Part shown: positions 1-7,600 of the stretch, piece by piece
Layout: each line of letters starts with the position of its first letter
Numbering within the stretch: position 1 is the first letter of the stretch
From: Steroidobacteraceae bacterium
GTDB lineage: Bacteria; Pseudomonadota; Gammaproteobacteria; Steroidobacterales; Steroidobacteraceae
Assembly: GCA_025927665.1 (NCBI GenBank)
Contig: JAICKZ010000062.1
Location: 1 to 12,580, forward strand
DNA: 12,580 nt
Direction: 5' to 3'
The notes under the pieces: generated by a model
The model's input: the letters and a program-made list of their open reading frames with translations, nothing else
Told to the model about the DNA's origin: nothing
Databases searched by the model: none
Made by a program: the position numbers and the translations under genes

Positions 1-1
1 A

Positions 2-478
2 TTTGACAAGGACACCTATAAGGCAGGCGACACCATTACCAGCACCGTCGATATGAATATGGCGGGATTAACTTATGGATATCGTTTTTTGAAAGGACGT
101 TGGTATGATCTTGCGGCAACCTTGCGCGTTCAGGTTGGTTCATTTAGCACCAATGTGCAGGGACCTTCCAACTTCAATCGCCAGCCGGACAATATTGTTT
201 TACCACTTCCCATGCTGGGTGGTGAAGGCCGTGTACAAATATATAAGAAGTTAAATTTCACTGCGCGTTACCAATGGTTGGGAGCCACCGTGGTGGATAC
301 CAAGGGTGTAATACGCGAATGGCAAGCGGGATTGATGTACCAGCACCGTCAAAACTTCGGTGTCGAGCTGGCTTATCGCGCCTATAGCCTGCATGTGGAT
401 TCCGCCTCTACCGATCATCCGGGCCAGTTGGATATGAAATACAGCGGACTGCAATTGGGATTTCGTGCCAGTTTGTAA
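2..478 (+). CDS. Outer-membrane beta-barrel protein, 3' part only
   Basis: The reading frame is open from the window edge (first full codon at 2) to TAA at 476-478, giving the last 158 residues; the start lies upstream, and the internal ATG at 53 is not a plausible start. The sequence alternates polar and hydrophobic residues in repeated strands with aromatic girdles, for example the segments around TYGYRF, ARYQWLG, GLMYQHR and VELAYRAYSLHV, and it ends in a strand closing with GLQLGFRASL. A PLPMLGGEGRVQ segment followed by strands is typical of small outer-membrane barrels of the kind annotated only as 'outer membrane beta-barrel protein'. The last residue is Leu rather than the more usual Phe of a BAM signal. 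Role unknown; it should sit in the outer membrane. It is co-directional with the genes downstream but separated from them by about 1.2 kb and a tRNA, so it is probably not in their operon. No strong terminator follows it. Confidence 0.8.
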   Translation, partial: FDKDTYKAGDTITSTVDMNMAGLTYGYRFLKGRWYDLAATLRVQVGSFSTNVQGPSNFNRQPDNIVLPLPMLGGEGRVQIYKKLNFTARYQWLGATVVDTKGVIREWQAGLMYQHRQNFGVELAYRAYSLHVDSASTDHPGQLDMKYSGLQLGFRASL

Positions 479-770
479 TGACGGGAATTTGCGCAATTAC
501 CACTTTACTTCCGATGTACAAGTCTTTACGTCGCATCATCTAATGCTTGCGCCATAAAATAGTGACAACCCTGCATCGCCCGCATAAAATGCGCGCCCCT
601 TACGTTAGTGACATTGGTTTAGAGAAAACCAGTTGCTTTATGTAGGCGCTTTCATTGTTTGCGTGGACACTCATTGAATAGTAACGATAGGAATGCGCAA
701 TAATTCTGCTGGACGTCGATAAGTAATCACTTGATCGGATGTTAGTGATTAATTAGCGATACAAAAGATG
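479..770. other. Intergenic spacer without a recognisable gene
   Basis: No coding frame with a convincing start or composition is seen. The stretch holds three weak inverted repeats: CGCAT-AAA-ATGCG at 581-593; an 8-pair stem at 613-633 built on TGGTTT/AAACCA with loop AGAGA (one G-T pair), followed by no real T-tract; and TAATCAC/GTGATTA at 724-730 and 745-751 with a 14-base loop. The second could be a poor terminator for the beta-barrel gene. The third lies just upstream of the tRNA-derived repeats and could be an operator or part of their promoter region. I do not see a clean -35/-10 pair. Confidence 0.4.
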
Positions 771-873
771 TCACAGGCGCGGGGCCTGTAGGCACAACCC
801 AAGTTTGATGTGAGTGCAGGAGACCAAAGTCTCCTGAAGTACAGTTGCAGACGATTTGATGATGAAGAAGATT
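771..873 (+). repeat. tRNA-derived 103-bp tandem repeat, copy 1
   Basis: This unit starts TCACAGGCG and is followed at exact 103-bp spacing by equivalent starts at 874 and 977; the third leads into the intact tRNA. The unit keeps the tRNA 5' acceptor strand and D-arm start (GGGCCTGTAG, then GCAC with one inserted G). It then has an enlarged D-loop region before GTGCAGGAGAC. The anticodon arm is replaced by a perfect 8-bp stem with a CAAA loop (817-824 with 829-836), so the CAT anticodon is lost. A remnant TTGCAG follows, but the T arm and the 3' acceptor strand are replaced by a GATTTGATGATGAAGAAG trailer. It cannot be a working tRNA. It differs from copy 2 at roughly a tenth of positions. 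Confidence 0.75.
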
Positions 874-976
874 TCATAGGCGTGTGGGCCTGTAGCACAA
901 CCCCAGTTAGATGTGGGTGTAGGAGAACAAAGTCTCCTGAAGTACAGTTGCAGACGATTTGATGATGAAGAAGATT
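874..976 (+). repeat. tRNA-derived 103-bp tandem repeat, copy 2
   Basis: Same layout as copy 1. GGGCCTGTAGCACAAC is identical to the 5' end of the intact tRNA downstream, followed by a D-loop enlarged by an insertion, GTGTAGGAGA, and a 6-bp stem AGGAGA/TCTCCT with loop ACAAAG (921-926 with 933-938). The last 45 or so bases, AGTCTCCTGAAGTACAGTTG onward through the GATGATGAAGAAG trailer, are identical to copy 1. There is no CAT anticodon, T arm or 3' acceptor strand. It reads as a tandem duplicate of the tRNA 5' half with a new 3' half, either decayed or serving another RNA function. Confidence 0.75.
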
Positions 977-986
977 TCACAGGCGT

Positions 987-1062
987 GGGCCTGTAGCACA
1001 ACGGTTAGTGCAGGAGACTCATAATCTCTTGGTTGCAGGTTCGAATCCTGCCGGGCCCACCA
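987..1062 (+). tRNA. tRNA with CAT anticodon, probably tRNA-Ile2 (lysidine type); elongator tRNA-Met possible
   Basis: A full cloverleaf can be drawn by hand. Acceptor GGGCCTG (987-993) pairs with CGGGCCC (1052-1058), with one G-U. D stem GCAC/GTGC (996-999, 1008-1011); anticodon stem GGAGA/TCTCT (1013-1017, 1025-1029) with loop CTCATAA, anticodon CAT at 1020-1022; T arm GCAGG-TTCGAAT-CCTGC (1035-1051); discriminator A1059 and encoded CCA 1060-1062. It lacks the three G-C pairs of the initiator anticodon stem and has a paired first base, so it is not tRNA-fMet. C4-G69 and C5-G68 are present; these are reported determinants for TilS, which modifies C34 to lysidine so that the tRNA reads AUA as isoleucine. 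That favours Ile2 over Met but does not prove it. An eight-T run (1075-1082) follows and may end transcription. Confidence 0.93.
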
Positions 1063-1104
1063 TCTTCATTAATATTTTTTTTAACCGGCAGGGTTTGAAC
1101 CTAC
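1035..1104. repeat. Inverted repeat: tRNA T arm and its reverse-complement copy
   Basis: The tRNA T arm and start of the 3' acceptor strand (1035-1054) are matched in reverse complement by 1085-1104, with 17 of 20 positions identical. Two of the three differences become G-U pairs in RNA, so 19 of 20 positions could pair across a 30-base loop. The loop contains the CCA end and the T8 run. In a read-through transcript this helix would compete with correct T-arm folding. It could act as a terminator-like or processing structure, or be the trace of an inverted duplication of the tRNA end. Confidence 0.7.
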
Positions 1105-1118
1105 AACGATAAACAATC

Positions 1119-1165
1119 AGGTTCGACAAAATTGTTAGGAACAATTTTGAACATCGCATGCGATG
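1119..1165. repeat. Perfect hairpin followed by a 14-bp palindrome
   Basis: CAAAATTGTT (1127-1136), loop AGG, AACAATTTTG (1140-1149) is a perfect 10-bp stem; GTTC/GAAC (1121-1124, 1149-1152) offers an alternative extension with a three-base bulge. Directly after it, CATCGCATGCGATG (1152-1165) is a perfect palindrome. Both sit between the intact tRNA and its degenerate copy. No T-tract follows, so a simple terminator is unlikely. They could be protein-binding sites or ends of a tiny non-autonomous element. Confidence 0.6.
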
Positions 1166-1227
1166 GCCCGTAGCGATAGCGAAGGGTGAGTCACAGGAGG
1201 TGACGAGTAATCCTGCCGGGCCCACCA
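1164..1227 (+). pseudogene. Degenerate second copy of the CAU tRNA
   Basis: The segment begins GGCCCGTAGC, nine of ten bases like the intact tRNA, and ends with the tRNA's full 3' end including the acceptor strand CGGGCCC (1217-1223) and ACCA. The middle is unrelated: there is no CAT anticodon loop and no T loop, only a GTCAC/GTGAC hairpin (1190-1204). The acceptor stem would still form six of seven pairs. The 3' identity is 21 bases (1209-1229 against 1044-1064). The piece looks like a tRNA end left by site-specific insertion or duplication, then decayed. Confidence 0.6.
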
Positions 1228-1263
1228 TCCTCAATTAATATTTTTTGTTTAACCGGCAGAGTT
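1209..1263 (+). repeat. Direct repeat of tRNA 3' end plus trailer (attachment-site-like)
   Basis: Positions 1209-1263 repeat 1044-1095, about 165 bp downstream. Twenty-one bases are identical (tRNA end and CCA), then an AT-rich trailer ATTAATATTTTTT and AACCGGCAG are shared with only small gaps. Elements that integrate at tRNA 3' ends leave this pattern, but the distance between copies is far too small for an element, and no integrase is seen. It may be a residue after deletion, or a local tandem duplication. Confidence 0.65.
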
Positions 1264-1666
1264 GAGCAACGGAGCACTAAGGATGATTGAAAAAATTTTA
1301 TATAAGACTGCAGACTACTCTAGCCGCCTTGCTTCCTTCATGGCAGTCGCTCTTGATCTTAGAGGCAACAACACTTCGAGGCGTGGCGATTGGCAGGTCG
1401 ATGACAAGTGCATCAAGTAATCATGAGACTCAAGCCAATGGTTTAGTGATTCGATCAATTTTTAGTCTCAATTGATCTGACTCCCGACTGTAACAATCGC
1501 AACCATGGCGAAGAATTGCCGGTGTTGTTTGTAAGGAATTTGCTTACCCTTTGGATCGTAATAGCCTAATCAATTTCTTTTGCATGCCAATAATTAAGTG
1601 AGGCTACCCACATTTCATAAACTGAATTGTTTCAACACCATGATTTATTGATGGCCGTCGCAGTCG
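1264..1666. other. Gene-poor spacer before the giant gene
   Basis: No convincing gene. A 45-codon frame at 1283-1420 starts ATG eight bases after a GGAG and reads MIEKILYKTADYSSR onward, but it matches nothing I recognise, and an overlapping frame from TTG at 1287 is equally unsupported. GATCAATT/AATTGATC (1453-1460, 1470-1477) forms an 8-bp stem with a nine-base loop; TGAGACT/AGTCTCA (1424-1430, 1464-1470) is an alternative pairing sharing bases with it. These could form switching hairpins in the leader of the giant gene, but no T-tract follows. The 5' leader and promoter of the giant gene must lie here or upstream; I see no clear sigma-70 box pair. Confidence 0.35.
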
Positions 1667-4600
1667 ATGTGTAAGAGCTCGGTAGCATTCGCTGTGCAAT
1701 TTGCGCAGAGAGCAACGCTAGCAGAGATACAACATCGCATGCATACATCAAAAGAGCGCGAGTCAGGGACAGCTCGTTCTGGCGCAGTGAGATCTATCCA
1801 GGGACAAGTGGTTCGATATACCACAACATGGATTGCATTAATGTTGTTTAGCAGCAGCATTTGCCAAGCTGATCCCATTATAAAATTGCTTACCTTTCAG
1901 GACACACCTGATCCTGTTGCCTCGACGAATTCACTCACTTATCACTTGCAAGTGAGCAACACCAGCTTTGTCGCTTCGGCAGACAATGTTGTGCTTACCG
2001 TTCCGATTCCTGCCGGTGCAACCTATGTTTCGTCATCGGATGTGACTTGTAGTTATTCGGCGCCCAATGTTATTTGTAGCTTCGGTACTGTGCCTGCAAG
2101 TACCGATAAGTTTGTTGATATTTCATTGGTAGTAACGGCTGCAGGAGGTAACACACTGACGAGTACCGCGGTTGCTACGACTACTACCGCTGGAGAGATT
2201 AATAGCAGCATTACTCAAACGACATCAATAACTGCGGGCGCTGATCTGAGATTGGGTATGAGCGCATCGCCAAATCCAGTGACAGCGGGTGGTCAAGTAA
2301 CTTATGTACTGACATCAACAAACTTAGGACCCGATACTTCTTCGGGATTGAGCATCGTAGACACGTTGCCGCCCAATGTTACTTATGTATCTGCCTCTGG
2401 TACCAATTGGAGTTGCTCTGCAGTTAGCAGCACTGTGACTTGTAATCGAACGGGTTCACTCGTCAATGGTGCAAACAGTGTGCTCAACATTGTTACTAAA
2501 GTGAACAGCTCTATCAATGGCACGATTACGAATTCAGCAACATTATCTGCCACTATCTCAGATGGCATTCCTGGTAACAATACAACGACGGCAAACGTGA
2601 ACGTCGTTTCAGGTGCTGATCTATCGATTACCAAAACAGTTTCACCGTCGCCAGCAATCTCGGCTGCGACTACTACCTTCACACTTTTGCCACGTAATAC
2701 TTCCGGTCCTGATGCGGCCGCAACAGTGACAGTAACCGATACCTTGCCATCTGGTTTTTCCAATATTTCGGCAAGTGGTACCAATTGGTCATGCTCAGTA
2801 GATCAACCCTCCAATACCGTGACGTGTACACGCGCAACCATGCCCGTGGGTGCAACTAATAACATTATCGTCACCGCAACAGCACCTGATAACACCGTTG
2901 TGCCGGTGAGTGGTTTGGCATCTAGTAATAGCGCGACAATTTTATCTACTACGGCAGATCCATCGAATGCCAACAATACTGGCACTGTGAACTTCACCAT
3001 TCAACGTGATGGTGCGGATATGACGGTGACCAAAACACGTTCACCTAATCCGGTTGCACAAGGTGCAGCTATTAGTTCGGTCATTACTGCACGCAATAAT
3101 GGACCACGTGCGTTAGTTGCAGGCTCTACGATTACTATTACTGATACGTTACCTGCAGGTGAAGACTACACAGGTGCGGCGTCGTTCACGAATAATGGGT
3201 GGAGTTGTACTTTCGCTGCGCCGGTGTTTACTTGTACTCGAACCGGCGCCCTTGCCATTAATACCAATGCGCCGACATTGACAATTGTTACTACGGCTAC
3301 TGCGCCAGCAACGCTTACCAATCAAGCTTGTGTGAGTTTGTCAGGAACGATCGCTGATCCTAATAATTCCAACGATTGTGTTTCTGCAAGCACTGTATCG
3401 ACGGCTGCGACGGCAGATCTCACCATAGTAAAAATCCAGAGTATCAATCCGGTTACTACTTCCGATAACTCTTTTGTTTATACACTGACGATCACCAATC
3501 AAGGACCGAACGATTCCGCGAATGTTGTAGTGAGCGATGTTATTCCCATGCGCACCACACTGGCGGGAGGCACGGTGATTACTGCAAGCGCAGGAACGGG
3601 TGATAAAGGGTCTACCGGAAGTTGTTCGGTTTCCGCTGCGACAGTGACCTGCAATTATGCTTCGTTATTTTATTCAAGTGGTGCGCCCACAAATTCTCCG
3701 GAAACGGCTGTCATTACGATTACTGTGCAACGCCCCATCTTGGATGGTGCATTCACAAATACTGCAACCATCAATTCAACCAGCATTGGCGATCCGGATC
3801 GCAGTAGCAATAGTTCAAGTATTGGCATTACCGTAAACCCAATGGCAGATATGCAGGTGCAGAGCAAAACAGTTGCACCCACCACCGTGCTTGCAGGTGT
3901 TGATGCAACCTATGTTATTACCTTGCGCAACCTCGGTCCTTCAACCGCATCAGGTGTCACGCTTAATGATCAATTCAATCCAGCCATTGGTGATGCGGGT
4001 TATACGATTGAATCAATGACACCAAGTCAAGGTACTTGTAGTTTTAACAGCGGTAGTGATCTGGTTTCTTGTTCAATGGGTACGATGGCGGCCAACAATA
4101 CACAAACCGTCACCATTATTGCGCGACCAAAATGGATGGCGTCACCACCCGGCGGACGTAATCTGCAAAACACTGCCACTGTATCAGCAACGACAGCTGA
4201 ATCGAATGCTGGCAACAATAGTCAATCCGCGACGTTGAATATCAGTCCTGCGCAAGTTGATTTGATTGCCAACATTACCGATGTATCAAGCTTTGCTGGT
4301 GTCGCTGCCGATCCACTTGGTTACGATGGAGTGACCACTTCAAACAATCTCGTCACTTATCTGGTTACAGTGACCAATTCGGGTCCATCTGAAGCAACGG
4401 GTGTGACCTTTCAGAATTCTTACGCACCACCGAGTGGAAAATCGGTCACGTTTCTGTGTGATTCGGACAATCAATTTTCATGTCACGGTACGGCAGTGTG
4501 CTCTGTGTCGGGCTCAAGCACAGTCACTGGTCCAACAATGCAAGTGGTTAATTGTAGTGCGACTGATTTGAACTCGGGAGCAAACTACACTCGATATATA

Positions 4601-7600
4601 CGCTATCAAATCAATGATGCACCGGCAGCAGCAGGTGATTCATACGCGAATACTGTAGTGGTGAGTTCCAATGAAACCGATTCCAACAGCGGTAATAACA
4701 GCGCAACAGAACCCACTGCAGTAAGAGCGAAAGCAGATCTGCAAGTCACCAGCAAGACTGCAGTGATTACATCACCGCCATTGCAGTATGGTCAGCCGTT
4801 TCAATGGCAGATAAAGGTATTGAATAATGGCCCGGGTAATGCCTATACATCTGTATTGACGGATACATTGCCAACCAATATGGAATTGAGTGTGCCGTTT
4901 AATTACAGCATTAGTCCTGGCGGTGGAACTTGTACGGCCACCGGCGTGACACAGATGAGTTGCGATCTTGGCACCATTGCAGCAACGGTTGAACAAACGG
5001 TAACAGTAGATGTGTTTATTCGTAAACCCGCTTCTGCTCCTTTTCCAACCAGCTATACCAATACTGCATCAGTCTCCACTTTTAGCGTTGATCTCGTTTC
5101 GAATAACAACTCGAATTCAGGTTCAGTGAGCTTGGTTAAATCCAGCATTGCTGGCCGTGTTTATCGTGATCACAACAACAACGGTGTGATCGATGGCGGT
5201 GAGAGTGGCATAAGCGGTGTGTCGCTATCACTTGCGGGTCACGATATTTTCAATAATGCCGTTTCTCGTACTGTCACAACTGATTCCAGCGGTAATTATC
5301 TATTTGATAATCTCGAGCAAGCGGATGCAACAGGTTACACGATCACCGAGGCACAGCCCTCTGGTTACTCCGATGGCCTTGAAACCGTGGGTACTGCAAC
5401 AACAGGCGTGACTCCAGGTGGAACCGTATCAGCAACGGTGGGATCGAATACTATTACTGCGATCATTCTTGATAAAGATCAAGTCGCAACCGGATACAAC
5501 TTCGGCGAGCTTAAACAAAATACTTTATCAGGTACAGTATTCGCTGACGTTAACAATGATGGGACAAAGCAAGGCAGCGAGCCTGGTCTCGCGAATGTCA
5601 CGATCACCTTAACAGGTACGGATGCACGCGGTGTGGCAGTTAATACCACGTCCATCACCAATGCGAGTGGTGCATACACATTTAATAATGTACTACCAGG
5701 AACCTATCAACTCGATGAATCCCAGCCCATTACCTATGTTGATGGCATCGATACAGTGGGCAGTTTGGGTGGTTCGGTTGCAGTAAATGATCGTGCTAGT
5801 GGTATTGTGATCACTGATGTCAATGGTACGGCTTATAACTTTGGTGAATTGCCAGCAACGCTAAGCGGCAAAGTATGGCGCGATGCAGATCGTAGTGGCA
5901 CCCTCAATGGCGCGGAAGTGGGCATCAATGCAGTCACTATTACATTAAGCGGCACCGATGCACTCAGCGTTGCGGTATCACGAACCACCACCACCAATTC
6001 AAATGGTGATTACAGCTTCACTGATTTGCCTGCCGGCACTTTTTCAGTCGTTGAAACACAGCCCACCGGCTTTGGCAGCAGTACACCCAATACATTGAGC
6101 GGTATTGTCATTGCAGCGAATGCAACTAGCAATGGCTATAATTTTGGTGATTCAACTGCACAGATTGCCGGCAATGTTTTTTTCGACCGTAATGCAAATG
6201 GATTAAACGACGGCAGTGATACCGGCATCGTAAACGTTACAGTGACACTAACCGGAACGGATGCAACCAGTGTGGCCGTTAATCGCACGACAACCACTGA
6301 TAGCAGTGGTAATTTTAGCTTTAATGATTTGCTCGCACCGAACGGCGGTGGCTATGTTGTTACGGAAACTCAACCCACTGCGTATTCCAATGGTCAAGTA
6401 ACAGCGGGTACTGCAGGTGGTACACCAAATCAAAATTCAAACAGCATCAACGCGATTGCACTAGGTGCAGGGGTTGTTGCAACCAATTACCGCTTTGCGG
6501 AATTGGGTACAGTAATTTCCGGCACGGTATATCGTGATTCAAATCGCAACGGCTCCAAAGATGGCGCCGAAGTGGGATTAACAAATGTAACCATTACTCT
6601 GCTGGACTCGAGCAACGCAGTTGTTACCACTACAACGACTGCATCAGATGGCACTTATAGTTTTCCTGTACAACCTGCTGGTAGTTATTCCATTGTCGAA
6701 GCGCAACCTGCCGGTTATGCAAGTGGTCCACAGAATGCCGGTAATAGTGTTGCACTGTCATTGGTGGCGGGCACACCGGTCACGATTGATTTTGGTGAAA
6801 GTGCTGGATCATTCGCCGGCACAGTATTTCTGGATGGTAACAACAACGGTGTACAAAACAGTGGTGAGCTTGGCATACCCGGTGTCACCATCACGTTAAC
6901 CGGCACGGATGCGAATAGCAATGCGGTGAATAGAACCACCACTACGAATTCTTCGGGTGTTTACAGCTTTAGCGATGTATTGAGTGGTACGTATTCGATT
7001 ACTGAAACACAACCTGCCGTCTTCGGTGATGGTTTGGAAGTGCTTGGTACCGGTAATGTCGGCGGCACTGTTGGCAATGATGTCTACAGTGCAATCATCT
7101 TGACGGGCGGCACTCAAGCAACCGGCTATAACTTTGCTGAAACAGGTTCTGCCGTAACCGGTGTGGTGTATCGCGACTTCAATCGAAATGGCACACAAGA
7201 AGGTGGTGATGTTGGCATTGCGGCTGTCACCGTTACATTGAAAGATTCCGGTAACGCAACAGTAGCTACCACCACTACCGCTAGTGACGGCAGCTATTTG
7301 TTTGCTGGAGTCTCCGCAGGCAATTACACCGTTGTTGAAACTCAACCAGTGGGTTATGGATCTGCGCTTACTTCACCCGATATGGTTGCGGTGGTTGTGC
7401 CAGCTGGTGGAGCAGCATCAGCATCGTTTGCTGACACATTGTCGACCTTGGCTGGTGCTGTGTATGCTGACTTGAATAACAATGGCGTGCGTGATGCGGG
7501 TGAGCCTGGCATCAGCGGTATAACAGTGCGAATTACAGGGACAGATGCCGCAAGCAATGCAGTTAATCGAACTGCTGCAACGGATGCCAACGGCAACTTC

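Noticed and set aside
771..1001. Minus-strand 76-codon frame with internally repeated peptide
   Set aside because: The peptide repeat simply mirrors the 103-bp tRNA-derived DNA repeat; there is no ribosome site or protein-like composition.
771..1062. CRISPR array or REP cluster
   Set aside because: Only two full copies of a 103-bp unit, no spacers of uniform size, and a clear origin in the neighbouring tRNA.
1119..1165. Rho-independent terminator for the tRNA
   Set aside because: The stem is AT-rich with no following T-tract; the T8 run at 1075-1082 precedes it.
1019..1234. Minus-strand 71-codon frame ending in a GPAGFEPAT-type peptide
   Set aside because: It reads the reverse complement of the tRNA and its copy; the GPAGFEPAT string is a familiar false protein created by tRNA T arms.
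1283..1420. Possible 45-codon gene (MIEKILYKTADYSSR...) after GGAG
   Set aside because: The start context is acceptable but the product is not recognisable, it sits among decayed repeats, and an overlapping frame from 1287 is just as long. Kept only as a note on the spacer.
1287..1475. 62-codon frame starting with TTG
   Set aside because: Weak start, no recognisable domain, and it overlaps the better-placed ATG frame; likely spurious.
6896..7345. 149-codon minus-strand frame inside the giant gene, with several similar antisense frames elsewhere in the array
   Set aside because: Composition mirrors the sense repeats, equivalents recur wherever the repeat recurs, and the sense frame is continuous and domain-rich.
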